A DNA stretch of 64,000 nt from Clostridium vitabionis (GCF_015351765.1 NZ_JADKQA010000001.1:248001-312000); one strand, 5' to 3'; shown: positions 51,819 through 60,141, counted from the stretch's first letter. A program made the numbers and translations. Notes: generated by a model not told the origin, from the letters alone.

Positions 51819-51847
51819 TTTATTTTATTATATAAAAGGCGTATAAT
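51819..51847 (+). promoter_or_regulatory. Probable promoter of the LysR gene
   Basis: TTTATT (51819-51824), a 17-base AT-rich spacer and consensus TATAAT (51842-51847) lie 66 bases before the start. The A/T-rich block upstream (51,795-51,835) could act as an UP-like element. Confidence 0.5.
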
Positions 51848-51913
51848 ACGTTCAAGCCGTCGGGGGAATACGGGGAAGAAATACCGGGACAGGAAGAACG
51901 GAGGAAATCGCCT

Positions 51914-53011
51914 ATGGACTTTCGATCGATGGAATATTTTGTCACGGTGGCGGAGGAGCTGAATTTTACCAGGGCGGCGGAGCGGCTTCATATGAGCCAG
52001 CCGCCGCTCAGCAGCCAGATCCGCCAGCTGGAGGAGGATCTTGGCGCGGAGCTTTTTCTCCGGGGAAAGCGGCACCTGCAGCTGACCCCCGCGGGGAATC
52101 TCCTGCTTCCGCGGGCGCGGGCGATTCTCAATCTTGCCGACACGACAAGGACGGAGCTTCGGGCGCTCCACGGGGAAGTCTCCGGGACACTCCGGATCGC
52201 GATTGTTGAGGGGCGGGCGCCGTTCATTGTCGCCGGCTGGATTGCCGGCTTTCACGAACGGTATCCTGGGGTGAAATTCCGGCTCTGGAATGGGAGCAGT
52301 GATGACGTGCTGCTGCAGATGAACAAGGGGCTCTCCGATCTGGCGATCATCGCCGCGCCCTATGACAGGGAGCACCTGGAAGGGATTCTGGCTGCCCGGG
52401 AGCCCTGGGTGGCGATCCTTCCGGCGGGAAATCCGCTGTCGGAGAAGGAGCAGGTCAGCCTGGCCGACTTGGGCAGCGAGCCGCTGATCATTCCCCAGCG
52501 GAAATCCAGGATTGAGGCGATCTGGCGCTGGTTCGGAGAGGTCGGCATGAGGCCGAATGTCCTCTGCGAAATGTCGAGCTACCTTGATGCGGTGGCGCTC
52601 GTCGAGCGGGGAACCGGCATCGGGATTTTTCCGAAGACGACAGATACGCCGAACCCGCTGATCCGTGCGCGGGTGATTGTCCATCCGGCGAAGTTTGCCG
52701 AATATTATCTTGTCTGGTACAGAAATCAGTCCCTGCGCGGGCTTCCGCTGCTTTTTACCGACTATGTCCGGGAGATTCAGCAGGGGAGTGGGCAGGCAGC
52801 GGCGGCGTGTGTTGGGCAAACAGCTGCAGATGGCGGACAGGCAGCCGCGGGGGGTCTCCCGGATGCCTCCGCGGGCGGCACCGAGGATGCAGGGAGCGGA
52901 CAGGCGGCAGCCGCGGGCGGCCTGGCGGACATGGGGAGCGGACAGGCGGCCGGGGGAAACGGCCTATGGAATGCAGATTTTGAGCTCCCGGAGGGCGCGC
53001 GTCTCTTGTGA
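51914..53011 (+). CDS. LysR-family regulator with a Gly/Ala-rich C-terminal tail
   Basis: The 365-residue product has the LysR helix-turn-helix (about 1-60, LNFTRAAERLHMSQPPLSSQIRQLEEDLG in part) and a periplasmic-binding-like effector domain (about 90-290). LysR proteins are usually about 300 residues; here the domain ends near 292 and a tail of about 70 residues follows, made of Gly, Ala, Gln, Ser and Asp with the motif GSGQAAA repeated. The DNA under the tail contains related, G/C-rich repeats (about 52,780-52,960). The last 15 residues (NADFELPEGARLL) look ordered again. The effector and targets are unknown; the gene is convergent with DUF1848. Confidence 0.9.
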   Translation: MDFRSMEYFVTVAEELNFTRAAERLHMSQPPLSSQIRQLEEDLGAELFLRGKRHLQLTPAGNLLLPRARAILNLADTTRTELRALHGEVSGTLRIAIVEGRAPFIVAGWIAGFHERYPGVKFRLWNGSSDDVLLQMNKGLSDLAIIAAPYDREHLEGILAAREPWVAILPAGNPLSEKEQVSLADLGSEPLIIPQRKSRIEAIWRWFGEVGMRPNVLCEMSSYLDAVALVERGTGIGIFPKTTDTPNPLIRARVIVHPAKFAEYYLVWYRNQSLRGLPLLFTDYVREIQQGSGQAAAACVGQTAADGGQAAAGGLPDASAGGTEDAGSGQAAAAGGLADMGSGQAAGGNGLWNADFELPEGARLL

Positions 53012-53134
53012 TGGCAGGCCTGAGCAGACTGGCCGGGTTGGAACCGGTGAAGCCGCGCAGGCAGCGGCATCCGGCCCTAGCGCCGCAGAAGACGTCGCTA
53101 TTCCCGGGCCGGCAGCGCAGAAGCGTAGGCCGGC

Positions 53135-54067
53135 TCAGAGGGGCAGAAGCATCTGCCCGCTGCCCCATTTCCGCTGTTCCGCGTCGTGGATGATGTCGTC
53201 AGGAAGCGCGTGGCCGATGAGAAATGGCGATTCCGGGTCGTGCATGGCCATCCGCTTCCGGACAAGCTCCCGGCTCGCGTTTGCGTAGCAGTATCGGCAG
53301 CCGTGGCCGCAGGAATTGTAGGCGCCGATGTCGCAGCCGAGAAGACAGGCACAGCCCTCGCGGGGATGGGTGACCGCGGCGGGGATGGGCAGCTCCTCGC
53401 CGAGCGCGCGTTCGAGCACGGACCTGGTCATACAGCCGGAGCAGTCGATGCCGAAACGGCCGAGATGGGTGCCCTCGTGGCAGGTGTAGAGCCGCATCCC
53501 ATTTTCCCGGGCGATCCGGGCAAATGCCTCCCCGATCGTCTTCTGGTCTTCGATGCTGACCGGCTGTCCCTCGGGAAAATTGGCCTTTGTCTTCTCATAG
53601 AGGTCGAGAAAACTGATGATCGCCTGGCGGGTGAAGCCGCTGAGGGACTTGCACATTTTCCGGAAGGCCGCGATGTGGAAATCGACAGAGTACTTTTCGG
53701 TGATGATGACCGGGTCGTACCGCCAGGCGGTACAGGCCGGCGTGACCATCCCGGCGAGGCGCTGAAAGCTCTCGATAACTTCGGGCACCGGCGGGACGAA
53801 GGGTTCGATCTCCGACCCGTAGGGCGTGATTGTGACCTGCCAGTACTGCCGGAATGACGAAAGAGCACGAAGACCCGGCAGCATGGGAGCCGGGTTCTTC
53901 GTGCAGAAACAGATGACGTCGATCAAATCTGGAGACAGCCGGTAGCGGGTAACCTGCTGTTCGTAGTAGGGATTGCGGACGAGGACAAAGCCCGCGCGGA
54001 TCCGGTGGTAAAACCATTGGCTGTAGAACGCGGGAATGTCTGTGCGCTGTCCGGTATTTAAAATCAT
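53135..54067 (-). CDS. DUF1848 protein with a C-terminal CX3CX2C motif
   Basis: The 310-residue product is of the DUF1848 family: ILNTGQRTDIPAFYSQWFYHRI at the start, then VICFCTKNPAPML, ITPYGSEIEPFVP and DPVIITEKYSVDFH. The C-terminal quarter is Cys-rich and includes CSGC, CACLLGC and CGHGCRYCYAN; Cys253, 257 and 260 form CX3CX2C, the spacing of radical-SAM cluster ligands, but at the end, not the start, of the chain. The family function is not established. ATG 54067 has GGAGGTT upstream. The upstream region holds four 50-bp hairpin repeats. Confidence 0.85.
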   Translation of the reverse strand: MILNTGQRTDIPAFYSQWFYHRIRAGFVLVRNPYYEQQVTRYRLSPDLIDVICFCTKNPAPMLPGLRALSSFRQYWQVTITPYGSEIEPFVPPVPEVIESFQRLAGMVTPACTAWRYDPVIITEKYSVDFHIAAFRKMCKSLSGFTRQAIISFLDLYEKTKANFPEGQPVSIEDQKTIGEAFARIARENGMRLYTCHEGTHLGRFGIDCSGCMTRSVLERALGEELPIPAAVTHPREGCACLLGCDIGAYNSCGHGCRYCYANASRELVRKRMAMHDPESPFLIGHALPDDIIHDAEQRKWGSGQMLLPL

Positions 54068-54110
54068 GGAACCTCCTCCGGCGGGTTTTGCCGATGAGTA
54101 CGCGGAATGC

Positions 54111-54310
54111 GGCTGCCGGGCGTGGCAGCCGCATTTGCCGTTAGTGTCAAGGGAAGGATCGGCTGCCGGGCGTGGCAGCCGCATTTGCCGTAGGGATCAA
54201 TGGAAGGATCGGCTGCCGGGCGTGGCAGCCGCATTTGTCGTCAGGGTCAATGGAAGGACCTGCTGCCGGGTGTGGCAGCCGCATTTGCCGTCAGGGTCAA
54301 TGGAGGGATC
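54111..54310. repeat. Four tandem 50-bp units, each with a hairpin
   Basis: Units begin at 54111, 54161, 54211 and 54261, each starting GGCTGCCGGG (TGCTGCCGGG in the last). A degenerate fifth start overlaps the cytX stop at about 54311. Each unit holds the fold-back GGCTGCC-N5-GGCAGCC, with an extra outer base pair or two in most copies. The array fills the gap between cytX and the DUF1848 gene, both read leftward. Spacing of exactly 50 bases is conserved while a few bases differ between copies. Confidence 0.9.
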
Positions 54311-54315
54311 TGCTG

Positions 54316-55485
54316 TCAGGCGCGGGAGGATTTCGGGAAAATCTTCCCGGCGAGAACGGTCAGCAGCATGGTGATGACCATGTCCGGCAGCGTGTAGCCG
54401 ATCGCGAAATCGGTGCGCATCAGGAATCGGTAGAGGATGAAGCCGGCGAGCCAGATCACCAGGTTGACCCAGTCAAATTTCCGGTGTTCCGAATTGGTTC
54501 CCAGCACAAAGTAGGTGCCGATCATGACGGCGACCATCGGGGCAAAGACCGAGCCAATCAGGTAGAGGAAATTGGTGATGTCGTCCATATTGAAAAGAAT
54601 CGCGCCGATGATGCCGATCACCGAGGCGGCAACCGCAACCCATTTCCCGTTCAGGCGGCTCACGATGGATTCTGAGGAAATCCCGGCGGAGAGCGCGTCG
54701 AGGAAGGTGGTGGTCACGGTGGAGAACACGATGATCAAAAGCCCGGCGATCCCGAGGCCGGCCCGGACGCAGATTTCCGCGATGTCCGAGGTGCCGGCAA
54801 AGAGGGAAGCTCCCATCCCGATGGTGAACATCCACATGCTGACGAGGCCGTAGACGATGGTGCTGACGAGGGAGGCCTTGACCGGCTCCTTCGCGTCGCG
54901 GGTGTAGTCGCCGATGACGGGGAGCCAGCTGAGCGGCATGGAGGCGGAGAGCTCAACCGCGGCGCCGAAGCTCATCGCATCACCGGTAGTTTCCGGAGTG
55001 CCGCCCCGGAAAATGATCACGCAGAGGATGATGGTCAGGAGGAAGAGGGCGGCCATGGCGACCGTGTTGACCTTGCCGAGGTTGGTGATGCCGATCAGGA
55101 TCCAGACGATGATCAGGCCGCCGATGATGACGGCGAAGAGCGCATGCCCTGCCCCGAAGATCGTACCTGCGGAGATGGCGCCGTCGTAGATCATGATGGC
55201 GGTCCAGCCCACGAGCTGCAGGACATTGAGGATGGCGAAAAGGATGCCGCCCTGGCTGCCGAAGCTCATTTTCACGGCTTCCATGGAGCTTTTTCCGGTA
55301 TTGCCGGAGATGATCCCGGCGAGGAAGAACATCAGGCAGCCGATGAGGTGGCCGGCAAGGATGGCGGCCATGCCGGTTTTTAAGCCGAGGCCGGAGAAAT
55401 AGGTGCCGGTCAGAATTTCCGCGATGGAGACGCCGGCGCCGAACCAGATCAGGCCATTTTCAAAAAGGGAAGTTTTCTTTTCCAT
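54316..55485 (-). CDS. cytX: CytX-like hydroxymethylpyrimidine permease (NCS1 family)
   Basis: The 389-residue product (from ATG 55485) has about 12 membrane segments and NCS1-family features (ENGLIWFGAGVSIAEILTGTY at the start, WLPVIGDYTRDAKEP mid-chain). CytX carriers linked to thi genes and TPP riboswitches are thought to import hydroxymethylpyrimidine. It starts one base after the thiD stop, so it is translated with thiD, which phosphorylates the imported compound. It is the last gene of the operon. Confidence 0.88.
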   Translation of the reverse strand: MEKKTSLFENGLIWFGAGVSIAEILTGTYFSGLGLKTGMAAILAGHLIGCLMFFLAGIISGNTGKSSMEAVKMSFGSQGGILFAILNVLQLVGWTAIMIYDGAISAGTIFGAGHALFAVIIGGLIIVWILIGITNLGKVNTVAMAALFLLTIILCVIIFRGGTPETTGDAMSFGAAVELSASMPLSWLPVIGDYTRDAKEPVKASLVSTIVYGLVSMWMFTIGMGASLFAGTSDIAEICVRAGLGIAGLLIIVFSTVTTTFLDALSAGISSESIVSRLNGKWVAVAASVIGIIGAILFNMDDITNFLYLIGSVFAPMVAVMIGTYFVLGTNSEHRKFDWVNLVIWLAGFILYRFLMRTDFAIGYTLPDMVITMLLTVLAGKIFPKSSRA

Positions 55486-55486
55486 C

Positions 55487-56305
55487 TCAGAAGCGCTCTC
55501 CTTTCGGGCCAAGGGCAAATTCTCCGGTCAGGTCGAAGGCGTGGTTCATCGGGCCGCTGCCCTTGCCGAGATCCAGCATGGCGGCGAGGGCGCCGGAAAT
55601 GTATTTTTTTGCGCGCTCTACCGAGGTGTCCAGGTCAAATCCCTTGGCGAGATTTGCCGCGATCGCGCTGGAAAGTGTGCAGCCGGTGCCGTGGGTGTTC
55701 GGGTTGTCGATGCGTTTCCCGTTGAACCAGCGGAAGCTGCCGTCCCGGTAGAGGAGGTCGTTCGCATCGTTCAGCTTGTGCCCGCCCTTGAGCAGGACAG
55801 CGCAGCCGAAATCCCGGCTGATCTTTTCCGCCGCTTTTACCATGTCGTCCGCGGAGTGGATGGACATGCCGGAGAGGACTTCCCCTTCGGGGATGTTCGG
55901 TGTGATCACGTCCGCCAGCGGAATCAGCTTCTGTTCCAGCGTGCTGACGGCGTCATCGCTGATCAGCTTCGCCCCGGATGTGGCGACCATCACGGGGTCC
56001 AGGACAATATTTTCCGCATGGTAGAAGGTGAGCCGCCCGGCGATCGTCTCAATCAGGTCAGCGGCGCTGACCATACCGATTTTGACCGCGTCCGGCCGGA
56101 TGTCTGTGAAGATCTCGTCGATTTCCTGGGCGAGAAATCCGGCGGTGGCATTCATGATCCCGATGACGCCCGTCGTATTCTGCGCCGTCAGCGCGGTCAC
56201 CGCGCTCATGGCAAATACGCCGTTCATGGTCATGGTTTTGATGTCTGCCTGGATGCCGGCGCCTCCGCTGGAATCACTTCCGGCGATTGTTAATGCTGTT
56301 CTCAT
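55487..56305 (-). CDS. thiD: Hydroxymethylpyrimidine (phosphate) kinase ThiD
   Basis: ThiD phosphorylates HMP and HMP-P to HMP-PP for thiamin synthesis. The 272-residue product has the ribokinase-fold start ALTIAGSDSSGGAGIQADIKT with substrate-binding Gly/Asp residues, VLDPVMVATSGAKL with its catalytic-site surroundings, VLLKGGHK and the C-terminal anion-hole GTGCTLSSAIAA. Length is typical. It is the third gene in the operon, 131 bases after thiE. Confidence 0.95.
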   Translation of the reverse strand: MRTALTIAGSDSSGGAGIQADIKTMTMNGVFAMSAVTALTAQNTTGVIGIMNATAGFLAQEIDEIFTDIRPDAVKIGMVSAADLIETIAGRLTFYHAENIVLDPVMVATSGAKLISDDAVSTLEQKLIPLADVITPNIPEGEVLSGMSIHSADDMVKAAEKISRDFGCAVLLKGGHKLNDANDLLYRDGSFRWFNGKRIDNPNTHGTGCTLSSAIAANLAKGFDLDTSVERAKKYISGALAAMLDLGKGSGPMNHAFDLTGEFALGPKGERF

Positions 56306-56436
56306 GGTTATTCCTCCTTTGAAAGAACATTCTGCGCGGGTTTGCCGCGCCGCATTATTTTTTTAACGCGATGTGAAGTGGTGTCCCCGACACACCGCGG
56401 TGATGCGTAGAGTTTGCGGATGATTCCCGGGCGGGG

Positions 56437-57087
56437 TCAGAGGCCGAGCGCCTCCCGCGTCCTCGTTTTGAGATCCCTGGCTGCCGCCTGGACGTCTTTT
56501 TGCGCCATGATGGCCGAGATCACGGCGATGCCGCAGATGCCGGTGCCGGCAAGTTCATGGACATTTTCCCCGGTGATGCCGCCGATCGCGATGACCGGGA
56601 TGGAGACCGCCTCGCAGATCGCGCGGAGTGTCTCATGGCTGACCTCGCTGGCATCCGACTTCGAGCCGGTCGGGAAGACCGCCCCGACGCCGAGGTAGTC
56701 CGCGCCCTGCCGCTCGGCGAGGAGAGCTTCCTCCACGGTCTGGGCGGAGACGCCGAGAATCTTGTCCGAGCCGATTTTCTCCCGGACGCGGCCAGCCTGC
56801 ATGTCCGTCTGCCCGACATGGACGCCGTCACAGCCGCATTCCAGCGCGAGGTCGACGTCATCGTCGACGACGAAGGGAACGTGGTACTTCGCGCAGAGCT
56901 CCCTGAGCGCGAGCGCCTCCCGGAGATAATCCTCGTGGGAGAGCGACATGTCCTCCTTCTCCCGCACCTGGACGAAGGTGACGCCCCCGTCCAGGGCTTT
57001 TTTTACTTCATCATAAAGTTTCCTTCCCGCGAGCCAGTGGCGGTCGGTCACGAGATAGAGAAGGAGAGATTCCTTCGTGCAGTTCAT
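56437..57087 (-). CDS. thiE: Thiamine-phosphate synthase
   Basis: ThiE joins HMP-PP and thiazole phosphate to thiamin phosphate. The 216-residue product is a TIM barrel with YLVTDR at the N-terminus, VQVREKEDMS, VPFVVDDDVDLAL, GVHVGQTD, GVSAQTVEEA and PVIAIGGITGENV. ATG 57087 is chosen because the family sequence begins there; starts farther up lack homology. It is separated from thiM by a gap of about 108 bases that holds a dispersed repeat. Confidence 0.95.
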   Translation of the reverse strand: MNCTKESLLLYLVTDRHWLAGRKLYDEVKKALDGGVTFVQVREKEDMSLSHEDYLREALALRELCAKYHVPFVVDDDVDLALECGCDGVHVGQTDMQAGRVREKIGSDKILGVSAQTVEEALLAERQGADYLGVGAVFPTGSKSDASEVSHETLRAICEAVSIPVIAIGGITGENVHELAGTGICGIAVISAIMAQKDVQAAARDLKTRTREALGL

Positions 57088-57111
57088 TTTTGCCTTTCCT
57101 TTCCAATTGAT

Positions 57112-57190
57112 CACTGTTCTGCACATGCGAAGCATGGCTTCGCTCGATGCGGAGGTCCGAGCGCTATCCCCCGTGTGCTGAACCGTTACT
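57112..57190 (-). repeat. Dispersed fold-back repeat, copy A (inside the thi operon)
   Basis: Read on the minus strand the segment contains TAACGGTTCAGC, GCGCTCGG, CATCGAGCGAAGC, a partner GCTTCGC and an end GCAGAACAGTGA. It is thus a fold-back with GCGAAGC/GCTTCGC (57127-57143) at its core and TAAC-GTTC ends in opposite directions. A copy in the other direction is at 61772-61835. Confidence 0.6.
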
Positions 57191-57195
57191 CCAGG

Positions 57196-58017
57196 TTATC
57201 GAATTTCCATCCGGGCGTCCTGCTCGAGCTGGTCTCCGGTCATGTTGTCAATGGCGTCGATGATGCGGTTCCGGTAGGTGGAATTGCCATCCCCAGGCTG
57301 CATCCGCGACCAGCCGATTTCCCCGGCAAGCCCCATGAGGGCGACGGCGGCGGCAGCCGCCTCGAGGGGATTCTCCCGGTTGGCGGTTACATAGGCGGTC
57401 ATGATTCCCGAGAGCTGGCAGCCGGTGCCGGTGATCCGGCTCATTTCCGGGCGCCCGTTGCGGATCACGAAGCAGCGGCTGCTGTCGGCGATGAGGTCGA
57501 TGGCACCGGTGATGGCGATGATGCTCCCGGTGATTTTCGCGTAGTTTTTCGTGAAGGCTGCCATGTCGTCCAGGTTCTCCTCACGGACAGCGTCCGCCGC
57601 GTCGGCGTCGACGCCCCTGGTGGTGCTGCTGCCCATCGCGAGGGCTTTGAGTTCGGAGACATTTCCCCGGATGACGTCGAAGGAAACCTCCTGGACGAGG
57701 CGGGATGCGGTCTCCGAGCGGTAACGGCTTGCGCCGGCGCCCACAGGATCCAGCAGCACGGTGTGGCCGAGCGCATTGGCCTTTTTTCCGGCGAGGAACA
57801 TCGCCTCGACGGTGCGCTTGTTCAGCGTGCCCAGATTGATGTTGAGCCCTCCGCAGATGGAGGTAATATCCTCGGCTTCCTCCGGCTCATCAGCCATGAT
57901 CGGGCTGGCGCCACAGGCGAGGATAGCGTTTGCGACGTCATTGACGGTGACATAGTTGGTGATGTTGTGGATGAGAGGCGCGTTTTTCTGAACGTTTTCA
58001 AAGCATTCTCTGAACAT
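57196..58017 (-). CDS. thiM: Hydroxyethylthiazole kinase
   Basis: ThiM phosphorylates hydroxyethylthiazole, a salvage step. The 273-residue product has NAPLIHNITNYVTVNDVANAILACGASPIMADE near the start (in part), LDPVGAGASRYR, VIRGNVSELKAL and the anion-hole segment ITGTGCQLSGI. It is first in the operon, directly after the TPP riboswitch. With thiE, thiD and cytX it makes a salvage-type route: kinases for both halves and the joining enzyme, but no thiC or thiG in the window. Confidence 0.95.
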   Translation of the reverse strand: MFRECFENVQKNAPLIHNITNYVTVNDVANAILACGASPIMADEPEEAEDITSICGGLNINLGTLNKRTVEAMFLAGKKANALGHTVLLDPVGAGASRYRSETASRLVQEVSFDVIRGNVSELKALAMGSSTTRGVDADAADAVREENLDDMAAFTKNYAKITGSIIAITGAIDLIADSSRCFVIRNGRPEMSRITGTGCQLSGIMTAYVTANRENPLEAAAAAVALMGLAGEIGWSRMQPGDGNSTYRNRIIDAIDNMTGDQLEQDARMEIR

Positions 58018-58118
58018 GGAAGACTCCTTTTCTCTGTTACGGGGTGGCGCGGCACAAGCAAATCCGCATAGCCCGCACGAAACCCGAGCTTTGCCCGCGA
58101 TCTTTAAGTGCTCTGCGC

Positions 58119-58257
58119 AAAAAAAAACGGACACGCCAGGGCGGCATATCCGTGGATGTTCACGCTATATCCCTACGTTGGCATTATCCAAATCAGGTCT
58201 AAGGTCGAAACGGGATCAGTTTCCTCTCAGCGCACTTCCGTGGCTCCCTTTTTTTCG
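58119..58257 (-). promoter_or_regulatory. TPP riboswitch (THI box) with terminator
   Basis: On the minus strand the aptamer runs from about 58250 to 58170 and contains the conserved CTGAGAG, ACCTGATTTGGATAATGCC and CGTAGGGA segments. It is followed by a terminator stem CGGATATGCC/GGCGTGTCCG (58152-58128, two wobble pairs) and a run of nine T. With TPP bound, transcription of thiM-thiE-thiD-cytX should stop here. Confidence 0.95.
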
Positions 58258-58263
58258 CTCATT

Positions 58264-58292
58264 ATTATACGCCGCCGCCGGGAACCTGTCAA
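58264..58292 (-). promoter_or_regulatory. Perfect-consensus promoter of the thi operon
   Basis: On the minus strand TTGACA (58292-58287), a 17-base spacer and TATAAT (58269-58264) lie directly before the riboswitch. The start site would be near 58257. Full consensus suggests that control is by the riboswitch and not at initiation. Confidence 0.9.
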
Positions 58293-58412
58293 GGTCGGCA
58301 CGGGTCGGGAGATGGTCATGCCTGGCGGCGCGCCGTTTCGCGCCTCCTGTGGGGCGTGTCTGGAAGGTGATCCGCTATCGCCCGCAGGGGAACCATGCCA
58401 GACGCCGGATTT

Positions 58413-58484
58413 TGGACATGGGAAGCATTCTATGCTATAATGAAAATATGAACAGCTGTTCAGAACAACGCCTGTGCTGAACAG
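58413..58484 (+). promoter_or_regulatory. Promoter of the GNAT gene with a palindrome after the start site
   Basis: TGGACA (58413-58418) and TGCTATAAT (TATAAT at 58436-58441) are 17 bases apart; the -10 is of the extended TGN type. CTGTTCAG (58456-58463) and CTGAACAG (58477-58484) form a perfect 8-bp inverted repeat just after the expected start. It could be an operator or a 5' leader hairpin; the same CTGAACAG words also occur in the dispersed repeats. Confidence 0.65.
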
Positions 58485-58519
58485 ATGCATGGATCATGGG
58501 AGATGAGGAGGTAAGAACG

Positions 58520-59092
58520 ATGCTGCAGCAGTTGACCCTGGAGGAGATGCAGAGGCTTTATGAAACCCGGATGCAGGAGGATTTCCCGCAGGATGAAATG
58601 AAGCCCTTTTCCCGGATTGCCGAGCTTTTCCGGCAGGGCAGGTATCTCGGCTATGGCATGGCAGGGAGCAAGGGCCACACGGACGGTTATGCGCTGTTTG
58701 TCCGCATGGAGATGGATGGCGGTGAGAATTATCTTTTTGACTATCTCGCGATCGATAAAAATCAGCGGGGAACCGGGATCGGTACCCGCTTTCTCGGGGA
58801 GCTCGCGGAGGCCTTCCGCGGGGCTCATCTGATTGTCGGGGAATGCGAAGATCCGGACAAGGCGGAGGATGAGGGTGAGCGCCGGAAAAGGGAGCGGAGG
58901 ATCCGGTTTTACGGAAGAAATGGCATCCATCCCACCGGGGTAACCTCAAAGGTCTGCGGGGTCGATTACCGGGTGATGGAGGTTGTTTCGGGAAGCCGGC
59001 ACAGTGACCGGGAAGTGCGGCGCGTGCTGGATGCCTTCTACCGGCAGATCTTTCCGGACAGCATTTACCGGGAGATTGCGTGGGGAAGTTAA
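58520..59092 (+). CDS. GNAT-family N-acetyltransferase
   Basis: The 190-residue product has the GNAT core: a beta-strand YLFDYLAIDKNQRGTGIGTRFLGEL with the acetyl-CoA loop QRGTGIGT, and a C-terminal part RFYGRNGIHPTG. A long charged insert (DPDKAEDEGERRKRERR) precedes the last strands. ATG 58520 follows AGGAGGT at a good distance; ATG 58496 is the alternative. The acceptor is unknown. It is divergent from the thi operon. Confidence 0.85.
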   Translation: MLQQLTLEEMQRLYETRMQEDFPQDEMKPFSRIAELFRQGRYLGYGMAGSKGHTDGYALFVRMEMDGGENYLFDYLAIDKNQRGTGIGTRFLGELAEAFRGAHLIVGECEDPDKAEDEGERRKRERRIRFYGRNGIHPTGVTSKVCGVDYRVMEVVSGSRHSDREVRRVLDAFYRQIFPDSIYREIAWGS

Positions 59093-59163
59093 GAAAAACG
59101 GAGGTGAAGAAGAGCGGGGTGCTGCCCCGCTCTTTTTGTCAATGTCCGGCATCTGCCGGGATG

Positions 59164-60141
59164 TCAGTTCACCCGACGGATCTGCTGCTCACGGATCAGC
59201 GGGTAGGAGATGAGCGCCTTCCCGTCCAGATCCTCGTGGTGCATATCGACCGCGGAAATCTGGCTGTTGTCGTAGGTCCGGTAATAGTAGATGCCCTGTT
59301 CCAGATTGCAGCAGGAGGAGTAGATCGTGATTTCGTAGTTTCCGCCGCCGAGGTCGCAGCAGCCGCGCTGCTGTTCAACCGAGGCGAGGATGTGGAAGAA
59401 CTGGCTCACGGAGGCGTCCTCCGAGTCGTCGGAGACGGAGTTCATCCGGGTGAATGCCGCTTTGACGAAGCGCGATCCGGAGGACAGGTCGCCGGGGATG
59501 CCGATTCCTCCCATCCCGCGGCTGTATTCGTCGAGGGAGAGCCCGGGGGCAAATGCGCTTGCCGTTGTTCTGGCGGACACGTTCCGGTAGTCGTTCAGGC
59601 GGAAGAGCTGGATGTCGAACGTCGGGTTGTTGGTCATGACGCCCACCGGGTTATCATAGATGTGCAGTCCGTCCCGCAGGGGCTCAACCACGATGGAACC
59701 GGTCATATCAGAGATCATCCAGTGCAGCGGCGTGATCGGAAGCTCGCTGCTGAACGGGATGTTCACGAGACGGACATTTGCCAGCAGGCTGCGCGCCTCG
59801 CGGAGTGTCCTGCACCGGCCGAGGAGCCAGGGGATGAATTCAAACGGGGAGATATTCTCCCTGCCGTCGTCCAGGGGTTCGCCGAAGAAGCCGTTCTTGG
59901 GGAAGTTCAGGCCGGCCATGCCAAGGCCGTATTCATTGACCGCATCGTAGTAGAGCGGAAATCCGCCGCAGACGAAGGCCATGCCGATCATGGCATAGTG
60001 GGTAGTGAGGGTTTTTCCGCGGCGCAGGGGAATCGGGAAATTCCGCGGGGCCACGGTCACAGATTCCTGGTAGGAATATTCGAGGTCAAGATTTCGGCCG
60101 AAATAGTGGTTTTTCGTCTGGTATGTCGCACAGGTACACAT
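59164..60141 (-). CDS. Choloylglycine hydrolase-family protein (bile salt hydrolase-like)
   Basis: The family hydrolyses amides such as conjugated bile salts or penicillin V with an N-terminal Cys. The 325-residue product starts MCTCATYQ, so removal of Met would expose Cys2. Other expected active-site residues are present: Arg16 and Asp19 (FGRNLDLEYS), Asn79 (GMAGLNF), Asn171 or Asn172 (MTNNPTF) and Arg224 (SSGSRFVKA). No signal peptide is seen, so it is cytosolic, as most gut bile salt hydrolases are. Specificity (bile salt, penicillin V or an acyl-homoserine lactone) cannot be settled by eye; the gut-type context favours bile salts. Confidence 0.88.
   Translation of the reverse strand: MCTCATYQTKNHYFGRNLDLEYSYQESVTVAPRNFPIPLRRGKTLTTHYAMIGMAFVCGGFPLYYDAVNEYGLGMAGLNFPKNGFFGEPLDDGRENISPFEFIPWLLGRCRTLREARSLLANVRLVNIPFSSELPITPLHWMISDMTGSIVVEPLRDGLHIYDNPVGVMTNNPTFDIQLFRLNDYRNVSARTTASAFAPGLSLDEYSRGMGGIGIPGDLSSGSRFVKAAFTRMNSVSDDSEDASVSQFFHILASVEQQRGCCDLGGGNYEITIYSSCCNLEQGIYYYRTYDNSQISAVDMHHEDLDGKALISYPLIREQQIRRVN

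Noticed and set aside
54111-54310. The four 50-bp units as a CRISPR array
   Set aside because: The whole unit is repeated with no unique spacers, and no cas genes lie in the window.
56500-58071. A 523-codon plus-strand frame across thiE and thiM
   Set aside because: Antisense to two clear thi genes; composition is of the shadow type and no ribosome-binding site or domain is present.
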